A program made the position numbers and the translations under genes. Below the pieces are notes generated by a model, which did not search any database, was not told the DNA's origin, and saw nothing but the letters and a program-made list of their open reading frames with translations. Below are positions 33,535-39,715 of a stretch of 39,715 nucleotides of DNA, in pieces (position 1 is the first letter of the stretch; the number at the start of each line of letters is the position of its first letter). This stretch comes from JACVCS01 sp038328575 (lineage in GTDB: Bacteria; Planctomycetota; Phycisphaerae; Phycisphaerales; UBA1924), in NCBI GenBank assembly GCA_038328575.1, contig JBBQMD010000026.1, forward strand, positions 1 to 39,715, written 5' to 3'.

Positions 33535-34116
33535 TCACTCGCGCTCGCGCGCCCCGGTCGGCAGCGCGTCGCGAGGCGAAATCACCGGTGAGGGAACACG
33601 CGGGCCCGGTCCGCCGATGGTCGGCTGTCGCCATGGCGCGCGCACGCCCAGTTCGTGGACCAATCGTCCGCCCTGGTGGGCCGCGTTGACCAGCACCATG
33701 CCGGCGAGGAAGTTCAGCAGCAGCAGCAACACGCCGCCAGCGATCGCCATGCTCGTTGTGATCTGTTCGTGTCGTCGCCAGGCGACCAGCGCGACGATGG
33801 CGGTGATCACGGTAAGCCCGAGATAGAGGTTTCGCGCCGACTCTGCGAGCTCTTCGTGTTTCTGGAGCACGATGTCGGCGCCCGGCACGCCTCGGGTTGC
33901 GACTTCGCCAGCCTCGCCGCTGGCGGTGGCCAGAAACGCGCTAATGGTGCCCAGGGTCATGAGCGCGACGCAGGCCAAGAGCATCTCGCGCCGGCGCGAT
34001 CTCCAGGCGATGGCCGCGACCACGAACACCGGGCTGGTTAACAGCAGCGCGATGGGGAAGTGCACGATGATCGGGTGCATCGCGTCCCACGGAGGAATGG
34101 GCGGCGGGGTAAACAT
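33535..34116 (-). CDS. DUF2231 family membrane protein
   Basis: A 193-residue integral membrane protein with four helices. The DUF2231 pattern is clear: MHPIIVHFPIALLLTSPV at the first helix, then a helix (LLACVALMTLGTISAFLAT), the HEELAESARNLYLG segment, and two further helices (VITAIVALVAW, GGVLLLLLNFLAGMVLV). The ATG at 34116 has GGGAG 6-7 bases upstream. The last 45 residues are a Pro/Arg-rich tail outside the family. DUF2231 proteins are of unknown function, often near cytochrome genes; none is nearby. It is divergent from the receiver-domain gene. Confidence 0.85.
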   Translation of the reverse strand: MFTPPPIPPWDAMHPIIVHFPIALLLTSPVFVVAAIAWRSRRREMLLACVALMTLGTISAFLATASGEAGEVATRGVPGADIVLQKHEELAESARNLYLGLTVITAIVALVAWRRHEQITTSMAIAGGVLLLLLNFLAGMVLVNAAHQGGRLVHELGVRAPWRQPTIGGPGPRVPSPVISPRDALPTGARERE

Positions 34117-34393
34117 CGGAATCTCCCAGAGGGTCAGGTCGCGCGAAGAAGCACACTTCTCCCCCCGCTGCCATCGAACCTCCAGAATACCCGACCCCGC
34201 CCCCCTCGGCTCGGCTGGCGGTTGAGGAGAGCGCCAACAGCACCGACCGCGGCGCGAAGTTTTCCATGTTGCCCGCTCTTCGGTCCTCCGAACCCCGCGC
34301 TCCTGCAACCGGCCCCGCCCCGGTGCGAACAATCTTGGATCGCACTCGGTCGTGAGTTGCCTGCCCGCCCCGTCGATTTCCTGGAGCCCCCAA

Positions 34394-34789
34394 ATGCCCG
34401 GCCGCTTTGACGCTGTAAAAATCGTGCTTGTCGATGACGACAAGGACGTTCTAGACTCCATGAACGCCGTGTTCACTGCCGAGGGGGCGATCACGCGCTG
34501 CGCGTCAGACGGCAACGAGGCGGTGCAGGCGGTGCAAGACGAGCAGCCGGACCTGGTCGTGCTGGACATGATGCTCCCCGGGCGGTCCGGGTTCCTCGTG
34601 CTAGAGAAGATCAAGGGCGTCGAGGCCAGCCCGGGCGTCATCATGCTGACCGCCAACGAGGGCAAGCGCCATCAGGCCTATGCCCAGTCGCTGGGGGTTG
34701 ATCGCTACCTCCTCAAGCCAGCCCCGCTGGACCAACTCATGCGCGTCGCTGAAGAACTCCTGGGCGAGCGCGGCGTGCTCAAGCCCTGA
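34394..34789 (+). CDS. Single-domain response regulator receiver
   Basis: A 131-residue CheY-like receiver with no output domain. Phosphoacceptor Asp58 in LVVLDMMLPGRSG, acidic pocket DD at 14-15 (VLVDDDKDV), switch Thr86 (IMLTAN) and conserved Lys108 (YLLKPAP) are all present. The ATG at 34394 has GGAG 8 bases upstream. No histidine kinase is nearby, so it may be part of a phosphorelay or signal through protein contacts. A C-rich, G-poor tract follows its stop. Confidence 0.92.
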   Translation: MPGRFDAVKIVLVDDDKDVLDSMNAVFTAEGAITRCASDGNEAVQAVQDEQPDLVVLDMMLPGRSGFLVLEKIKGVEASPGVIMLTANEGKRHQAYAQSLGVDRYLLKPAPLDQLMRVAEELLGERGVLKP

Positions 34790-34841
34790 AACCCCCCTCC
34801 CCCTCCCCCTCCACTTCCCCACCTGTCCACTCCTCCCCACC
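34790..34841 (+). other. C-rich, G-poor tract after the receiver gene (rut-like)
   Basis: Fifty-two bases with only one G, made of CCTCCC-type runs, immediately after the stop. Such C-over-G stretches are the hallmark of Rho-utilisation sites in other bacteria. The same sequence is a long polypyrimidine run that could also form unusual DNA. No intrinsic hairpin is seen here. Confidence 0.4.
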
Positions 34842-34913
34842 GCCGCCGCCGTCACCACCGCCTGGCGCGGGCTTTCGGGCGCAATCGGCTGGGTGCCCGC
34901 CAATGATTCGGCA

Positions 34914-35258
34914 ATGGCCAAGTCCCGACAGGTAGTGATCCTCAAAACCGTCAACCCCGCGGATGACGAGGGCGAGGGCCTGCCCTCCATGGGCTCGATC
35001 GAAGAGGTCCAGGCCATCCTCGCCCGCTTCAATACTGCTCATGACGACGCGGTTGCCGGGCGCGCCGCCGACATGTCCCTTCTTCGCCTCCACGGCCCCG
35101 GCCTAGTCGCCGAGCTCTCCACCTCCTCGCCCGAGGTCAAACAAATCATGGTCACAATGACCGACGATGACTTCGCGTTCCCGGTGCTGGCGCGAGCCTG
35201 CCGCGAACAGAAATGGACATTGATGGACCCCGAAAGCGGGCAGCGGTTGAGATTCTGA
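34914..35258 (+). CDS. Small protein of unknown function
   Basis: A 114-residue protein starting MAKSRQVVILKTVN. It contains helix-rich stretches (SIEEVQAILARFNTA, FAFPVLARACREQKW) and a short beta part (VKQIMVTMTDDDFAFPV) that suggests a compact alpha/beta domain. The start is the ATG at 34914; there is no strong ribosome-binding site, and GTG at 34893 is an in-frame alternative. I do not recognise the family. It lies 125 bases after the receiver gene on the same strand, separated by the C-rich tract. Confidence 0.6.
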   Translation: MAKSRQVVILKTVNPADDEGEGLPSMGSIEEVQAILARFNTAHDDAVAGRAADMSLLRLHGPGLVAELSTSSPEVKQIMVTMTDDDFAFPVLARACREQKWTLMDPESGQRLRF

Positions 35259-35349
35259 GTTCGGTTCTTTCTTCGGCCGTCAACCCAAACCTTCAGCCTC
35301 AGCTTCAGCCTGAGCCACTCGCAAGAGCAAACACCCGACAGCACTTTGG

Positions 35350-35414
35350 TCTCACCTTCTCACGTCTCACTTTCCCCCATTGGCGGCTCGCAACTGGCGA
35401 CTCGCAACTCTCCC
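35350..35414. repeat. Heptanucleotide array, CTCGCAA type
   Basis: The clean part is CTCGCAA, CTGGCGA, CTCGCAA, CTCTCCC at 35387-35414. The preceding bases (GTCTCAC, CTTCTCAC, GTCTCAC) keep about the same spacing. It lies just upstream of the Shine-Dalgarno motif of the gene at 35426. Confidence 0.65.
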
Positions 35415-35425
35415 AGGAGTTCCCC

Positions 35426-35860
35426 ATGAGCGGAGCCGAAGCCGGACATCATGTCCCCACACATCCCGTCGCGGGCGCGAGCCCCGCCGTCGCGGCCCCT
35501 GCCGACGAGAAGACGCTCTACGGTTGGTCCGTCGGCGATGCAGACCAGCAGACGCTGGCCGACGCGCTGGAGAAGGCGTTTGACTATCGGGGCGACGTGA
35601 CGCTGGCCCTGCGCGATCAGCAGACCGTCACCGGCTACATCTTTGATCGCCGCCTGGGCAAGACCACGCAGGAATCGACTGTTCGTGTCCTGACTGCGCT
35701 GAACGACACGCCGGTGAGCGTGCGCTACAGCGACATCGCGAGGCTGGAGTTCAGCGGCAAGGACGCCGCGCACGGCAAGAGCTTTGATACCTGGATCAAG
35801 AAGTACACCGAGAAGAAGCTCAAAGGCGAGAAGGCGAGCATCGAGAGCGAATCGCTCTAA
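35426..35860 (+). CDS. Small protein of unknown function
   Basis: A 144-residue protein; the ATG at 35426 has AGGAG 6 bases upstream. The first 30 residues are His/Pro/Ala-rich and probably disordered. The core from LYGWSVGDADQQ to VRYSDIARLEFSG alternates a helix (TLADALEKAFDYRG) and beta strands (DVTLALRDQQTVTGYIFDRR, STVRVLTALNDTPVSVRYSD). It looks like a small Sm-like or SH3-type beta barrel, but I cannot place it in a family. The Lys-rich tail is charged. The FmdB-like gene starts 47 bases later and may be cotranscribed. Confidence 0.65.
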   Translation: MSGAEAGHHVPTHPVAGASPAVAAPADEKTLYGWSVGDADQQTLADALEKAFDYRGDVTLALRDQQTVTGYIFDRRLGKTTQESTVRVLTALNDTPVSVRYSDIARLEFSGKDAAHGKSFDTWIKKYTEKKLKGEKASIESESL

Positions 35861-35906
35861 AGCGAGCGGCTCGCCGGACCGATACGCGCCATCTCGGACA
35901 CGCACC

Positions 35907-36206
35907 ATGCCGATCTACGTCTACGAAATCCTCGACAAGCAGGGCGAGCCCACCGGCGAGACCTTCGAGCTGCATCAGCTCATGAAGGAGGATTCGCTGA
36001 CGAAGCAGCCGACGACCGGCAAGGCGTGCCGTCGCGCGATCGTCGCGCCGGCGATTGCCGGCAAGTGGTCGCCGATCAAAGAGAAGAGCACGCTGAGCAA
36101 CAAGAACCTGGAGCGCATGGGCTTCACCAAGTACGAGCGCAAGGGCAACGGCTACATGGAACGCGTCGCCGGCAAGGAAGGCCCGCAGAGCATCAGCGCG
36201 GACTGA
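35907..36206 (+). CDS. FmdB-like protein without zinc-binding cysteines
   Basis: A 99-residue protein that starts MPIYVYEIL and continues with a TFELHQLMKEDSLTKQP segment, the layout of FmdB-type putative regulatory proteins (MPIYEY, then F-E---S--D-P). The Cys pairs that hold zinc in FmdB are absent: the first pair is replaced by DKQGEPT and the second by TTGKACRRA, leaving one Cys. A later segment, ERMGFTKYERKGNGYME, is also like FmdB C-termini. Function in the family is poorly known. It follows the previous gene by 46 bases with no clear Shine-Dalgarno motif. Confidence 0.72.
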   Translation: MPIYVYEILDKQGEPTGETFELHQLMKEDSLTKQPTTGKACRRAIVAPAIAGKWSPIKEKSTLSNKNLERMGFTKYERKGNGYMERVAGKEGPQSISAD

Positions 36207-36208
36207 AA

Positions 36209-36263
36209 ATCGCGAGTCAAAGGAAGCGGCTTGAAACTCGCGACTCGCGACTTGCGACTTGCT
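36209..36263. repeat. Heptanucleotide array, ACTCGCG type, with inverted copy
   Basis: Four units at 36236-36263: ACTCGCG, ACTCGCG, ACTTGCG, ACTTGCT. Upstream, TCGCGAGTC at 36210-36218 is the exact reverse complement of GACTCGCGA inside the array, so the RNA could fold into a hairpin. It fills the gap between convergent genes, with one gene stop at 36206 and the other at 36265. Confidence 0.7.
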
Positions 36264-36264
36264 T

Positions 36265-36600
36265 TCACAGCATCGCGAGCTTTGCCAGGTCGATCGCCTC
36301 GTCAACCAGAGCGAGGAACCCGGAGATCGCGCCGAGCAGGTCGCGCATGCTCTGCATGTCACGGATGGCCTTGTTGACCTTGGTGGTCGCGATCTTCACC
36401 GCCGCGGCTTTGGCGTCCAGTTGCACGGACTGCTCTGCGAACAACACCGCCCCGACCATCTGCACGCGCGCCATGATCTCGGTCAACTCGTTCAAGAGCG
36501 CCCGGCGCACCTGGGCGTCGTCCTCCTGGCGCAGCCGCTCGCGCAACCTCGCGTGGGTCTTGACCAGTCGGTCCTGCGTCTGCATCAGCGCGATGTTCAC
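36265..36600 (-). CDS. Small helical protein, partner of upstream lipoprotein
   Basis: A 111-residue protein that is almost all helix (RLVKTHARLRERLRQEDDAQVRRALL, then LDAKAAAVKIATTKVNKAI). Its GTG overlaps the upstream stop by GTGA, and AGGGGG lies just before it, so translation is coupled. No signal peptide; the final 25 residues are moderately hydrophobic. I do not recognise the family. Its partner is a lipoprotein, so a joint role at the envelope is likely but unproven. Confidence 0.68.
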   Translation of the reverse strand: MNIALMQTQDRLVKTHARLRERLRQEDDAQVRRALLNELTEIMARVQMVGAVLFAEQSVQLDAKAAAVKIATTKVNKAIRDMQSMRDLLGAISGFLALVDEAIDLAKLAML

Positions 36601-37523
36601 TGGACACCCCCTGCGTTCTTCTTCGCGCGCTCGGCGCGCAGAGCATCGATCAGCGCCCTGCCCTCTGCGATGTCCCTCCGCATCTGTTCGATCACGCTCT
36701 TGATATCGCCGACGTGCCCGTTGGCCGCGGCTGAGTGCGCCGTCGCCAGATTCAACAGTCCTGCGCGAAGCGCGAGGACCGCGCCCGTCGCGCGATCGCG
36801 CCGCGCCATCGCGTCCGCGTAACGATCGATGATCGCGCCGCGCTGACCCTCGCTTGCGGTGCGGAACTGCTCTTCGAGTTGGGCAAGCCGCGTGTTCCAA
36901 GTCGCCTCGATCGTGGGCACCACGCCCGCGCGAAGGTCGTCCTGTTCCAGCAGCAGCATGTCGCTCATTTGATTGAGCACGCCCCGCACGTCCGCGTCCG
37001 CCTCCAGCATCAGGCGACGTGCTTCGCCGTTCGCCGCGGCCTGTGCGACGCGCTCACCCAGTCTGCCGACCGCTCTCGCGAGCGCGCCATCGGCCTTCAG
37101 CGTGGTTGTGTTCGCCGCGACTCCGATGCGCTCGCTCAAGCCCTTGACCGACGCACCCACGCCGGCGCTGGCCTCGGGGGCCAAGAGCACCTCGACGGCG
37201 CTCGCATACGCCACGAGCGCCCGCAGCGCCGCTTGCCATCGTGCCACGCTCGCGCTGTCCGAGCCCGGGCGCAGGTCGCTCTCGAGCAGCTCCGGCTGCC
37301 TGGCAATCCACTCGCGACGGCTATCGCGGACAAGCTCGTTGGTCGCCTGGAACGTGACGCTCGATTGCTCGTCGGCGGCCATGAGGGCCTCGCGCCACGC
37401 CCCCACTTGCGCACGATCGACGCTGCGACAGCCCACGACCGCACACGTCACGACCATCGCCAGCAACGGGGCAATCACTCGCCACCACGTCTGCCGCCCC
37501 GGTGTCTTCAGCAATGCGCTCAT
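36597..37523 (-). CDS. Helical lipoprotein of unknown function
   Basis: A 308-residue lipoprotein: basic N-terminus, hydrophobic segment and lipobox (AVVGC near residue 32). The remainder is Ala/Arg/Leu/Glu-rich and predicted fully helical, with several long helices that could form a coiled-coil bundle (ARWQAALRALVAYASAVEVLL, ARLMLEADADVRGVLNQM-like regions). The ATG at 37523 has only a weak purine motif upstream. It overlaps the next gene by 4 bases. The squalene-hopene cyclase gene ends 117 bases upstream on the same strand; cotranscription is possible. Confidence 0.7.
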   Translation of the reverse strand: MSALLKTPGRQTWWRVIAPLLAMVVTCAVVGCRSVDRAQVGAWREALMAADEQSSVTFQATNELVRDSRREWIARQPELLESDLRPGSDSASVARWQAALRALVAYASAVEVLLAPEASAGVGASVKGLSERIGVAANTTTLKADGALARAVGRLGERVAQAAANGEARRLMLEADADVRGVLNQMSDMLLLEQDDLRAGVVPTIEATWNTRLAQLEEQFRTASEGQRGAIIDRYADAMARRDRATGAVLALRAGLLNLATAHSAAANGHVGDIKSVIEQMRRDIAEGRALIDALRAERAKKNAGGVQ

Positions 37524-37639
37524 CCCGCCATCATGCCCACAGGTTGCTCGCCACGCAAGGCCCACAGGAACGGTTTTACGCACACGACACGAATCATCGC
37601 GCAATCACGACGCGATCCAGGTGTGAAGCGAACGCGCGC

Positions 37640-39715
37640 TCAGCGCGTGCCGACGCCCATCACCTTGCCGACACCCGCCCGCGCACGCTCAAATCGCGCC
37701 AGCGCCTTGAGCGGGAAGCTGTGGCGGTACAGGTGATAGCGCAGATAGAACACCTTGGGGAATCCTGTCCCGGTAAACCAGTGTTCGTTCCAACCGCCGG
37801 CAACATCGCGGACGTGATCCAGCTTCGCGAGCGATCCCTCGTCGGCATCGCTGGCGCCGTCGATCCAGCCCTTGAGGCGCTCATCTGACGCGCTCGATCC
37901 GCCCGCGTCGGGTATGCCGTAGACATCCGCGAGTTCGTGTGCCCGCCTCGCCTGCGCGTGATCGCGTGGGGGGTGCGGGGGGTGCGGGGAGGCGGGCTTG
38001 ATCTCTGCGTGCTCGGCGCTCTTGGCGATGTTCATCGCTTCGCGCGTCGCGCCGGGCGTGAACGCCGGTTTGTCGGTGGCCAACTGCTGATCCACCAGAT
38101 ACCGCGCCGCGCGCTGGCTTGACGCGTGCTCCGCGCCCACCAGGTTCAGCAGCGTCATCAGCGCCCAAGCGGTCTGACTCGGGGTGCTCGGGCCTCTGCC
38201 CATGAGCGATCGATCCAGATAGCTGTTGGCGGACTCGCCAAACCCGCCGTCGTCGTTCTGAATCGTCAGGAGCCAGTTGCGGGCCCGCACCATGGCGGGG
38301 TGATCCTGCGCGAGCCCCGCGGCGTGCAGCCCATTGATCGCCTGCCAGGTGCCGTAGATGTAGTTGTTGCCCCAACGCCCCCACCAGCATCCCTCGGGCT
38401 GCTGCGTGCGCAGCATGTAGTCCAACGCCTGTTTGATCGCGGGGTGATCCGGCGACAGGCCGCAGACACTGAGCGACTCCACAACGCGCCCGGTGATGTC
38501 CGAGCAGCTTGGGTCCTGCATCGCGTTGTGATCCGCGAAGGGCACCGCTTCCATCCATGCGCGATCTTTCGTGCGGTCAAACGCGGCCCACCCGCCGTCG
38601 TCGTTCTGCATCGCGATCAGCCACTGCACGGCGCGCTTGGCGCCGTCGCGATTCCCGTCCTGGCCCGGTCGATCGCCAGCCTTGGACAAGGCCCGCGCCA
38701 CCATGCAGGTGTCGTCCACGTCGGGATACCAGTCGTTGCGATACTCAAAGGCCCAGCACGCCATGTCCAGGCCCGGGCGCAGGGCTCGATGCTCCGGACG
38801 CAGGTTGTCAATCCAGTCGCCCACCAGCTTGACCTCGCGGGCCCGCAGCCAGTCGCACGCCTGCGCCACTCGCTCATCGCTCGAAGCGGTGATCCCCGCT
38901 TCGGTCAACGCGTCGATCGCGATGGCGGTGTCCCACACCGGCGAAAAACACGGCTGCAATCGCGTGTGATCCAATCGCGGATTCGCGTTCGGCTCATCGA
39001 TGATGAACGCGTCCAGATCCTTCTCCGCCCGCACGATCAGCGGATGATCTCGCGCGTACCCGAGCTTCTGAAACGCGACCTGCGCATACACCATCGGCGG
39101 AAAGATCGCGCCCAGGCCCTCGGTCGTGCGCGCATCCATCCGACGCGCGATCCACTCCTCGCACACCCGCACCGATTTCTTGCGCCAAGGCGTCAGCCCC
39201 ACGCGGCGCGCCAGCTTCATCAGCCGATCTGTCACCAGAAAGAAGTTCGTCCAGCCCACCACCTCGCGCTCGTCCCAGGGCTTGCTCAGGCGATCCTTGT
39301 TCGCAAGGTCGATGAACAGCTCGTCGATGTTCGTCGTGACCGCGCGCACCGGCTGTAGAGCCGAGCACAGCGCCAGTGGCAGGATCATCGTGCGCGTCCA
39401 CGCCGCCATGCGCCGAATGTGAAACGGCGCCCAGTGCGGCGCCAGCACGATCTGCGGCGGGATCGCCGGGCACGCCTCCCAGCTCACAACCCCCAGGCAC
39501 GCCAGATAGAACATCGAAAACGTGTTGATCTTCTCAGCGCCGCCCAGGCGTCGAATCAGCGCCCGCGCTCGCGCCATGTGCGGCGCGTTGATGTCCTCGC
39601 CCATCAGCTTCAGACTCAGATACGATTTCACGCACGCGCTGATGTCCGCCGGTGAGCCCGGATACTGCCCCCACGATCCGTCCGCCCGCTGACTCAGCCG
39701 AAGCTGGTTCGCCAG
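37640..39715 (-). CDS. shc: Squalene-hopene cyclase, 5' truncated by window edge
   Basis: Cyclises squalene to hopene and hopanol on the membrane. The frame is open through the window edge, so the start is outside; 691 residues are seen. Family hallmarks: the DVDDT catalytic motif (DXDD at 38711-38722), several QW repeats (QNDDGGW, QPEGCWWGRWG, QNDDGGFGES), the C-terminal GTGFPKVFYLRYHLYRHSFPL. Hallmark odd feature: about 100 extra residues, Pro/His-rich then charged, between YLVDQQ and GGWNEHWFTGTGFP, where other cyclases are contiguous. The final QRADGSWGQYPGSPADI part shows that only the extreme N-terminus is missing. Confidence 0.95.
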   Translation of the reverse strand: MANQLRLSQRADGSWGQYPGSPADISACVKSYLSLKLMGEDINAPHMARARALIRRLGGAEKINTFSMFYLACLGVVSWEACPAIPPQIVLAPHWAPFHIRRMAAWTRTMILPLALCSALQPVRAVTTNIDELFIDLANKDRLSKPWDEREVVGWTNFFLVTDRLMKLARRVGLTPWRKKSVRVCEEWIARRMDARTTEGLGAIFPPMVYAQVAFQKLGYARDHPLIVRAEKDLDAFIIDEPNANPRLDHTRLQPCFSPVWDTAIAIDALTEAGITASSDERVAQACDWLRAREVKLVGDWIDNLRPEHRALRPGLDMACWAFEYRNDWYPDVDDTCMVARALSKAGDRPGQDGNRDGAKRAVQWLIAMQNDDGGWAAFDRTKDRAWMEAVPFADHNAMQDPSCSDITGRVVESLSVCGLSPDHPAIKQALDYMLRTQQPEGCWWGRWGNNYIYGTWQAINGLHAAGLAQDHPAMVRARNWLLTIQNDDGGFGESANSYLDRSLMGRGPSTPSQTAWALMTLLNLVGAEHASSQRAARYLVDQQLATDKPAFTPGATREAMNIAKSAEHAEIKPASPHPPHPPRDHAQARRAHELADVYGIPDAGGSSASDERLKGWIDGASDADEGSLAKLDHVRDVAGGWNEHWFTGTGFPKVFYLRYHLYRHSFPLKALARFERARAGVGKVMGVGTR

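Overview
The window looks like a piece of a high-GC planctomycete chromosome, most probably class Phycisphaerae. The lineage call is an inference from gene content: a split type II secretion system (T2SS), exported proteins ending in PEP-CTERM-like tails (hydrophobic stretch plus RRRR) or in a duplicated dockerin-like module with the signature NNGVTEGDYN, a squalene-hopene cyclase, sigma-54, and a cysteine-free FmdB-like protein. I saw no rRNA, tRNA, CRISPR, insertion sequence or phage gene. Genes are dense, and many start with a good Shine-Dalgarno motif.

Layout. 1-6000: 3' end of metK with an intrinsic terminator, a convergent secreted M60-family metalloprotease, a divergent fbaB class I aldolase and a Pro/Ala-rich lipoprotein. 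6200-9200: an 861-residue PEP-CTERM-like protein with three DTG motifs, a strong terminator and a solitary DUF433 protein. 9290-12573 (minus): T2SS pseudopilin genes G-I-J-K, the last three coupled by ATGA overlaps. 12574-13252: a gene-free segment with a strong orphan terminator and a 152-nt inverted-repeat structure ahead of feoA-feoB and a 57-residue membrane protein. 16011-17126 (minus): a Rho-type ATPase without the RNA-binding OB domain. 17265-22196 (minus): three exported proteins, one PEP-CTERM-like and two dockerin-like. 22339-26513 (minus): T2SS C-L-M, also ATGA-coupled, followed by a TPR lipoprotein that could be a pilotin. 26822-28405 (minus): rpoN, with a near-consensus sigma-54 promoter upstream facing pgsA. 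29440-39715: a NeuD/PglD-type acyltransferase, a membrane-anchored coiled-coil protein with a BRCT-like end, a 46-residue membrane protein, an LpxL-like acyltransferase, a DUF2231 membrane protein, a lone receiver domain, small conserved-looking proteins, a two-gene helical lipoprotein module and a 5'-truncated squalene-hopene cyclase.

How the genes may fit together. Export is the main theme. The assembly-platform genes (C, L, M) and the pseudopilins (G, I, J, K) flank genes for proteins with signal peptides and C-terminal sorting or docking modules. The secreted M60 protease is another plausible T2SS client, since the M60 protein SslE of E. coli is one. D, E and F are not in the window. Envelope lipid genes (pgsA, LpxL-like, shc) form a looser second theme.

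The least explained signal is a set of intergenic arrays with a 7-bp period (13156-13190, 32219-32295, 35350-35414, 36236-36263, and a looser one at 33466-33508). The word differs between loci, and two arrays are paired with an inverted copy. Together with the OB-less Rho, the duplicated dockerin-like module and the 152-nt feo-upstream structure, these are the best places for a second look.
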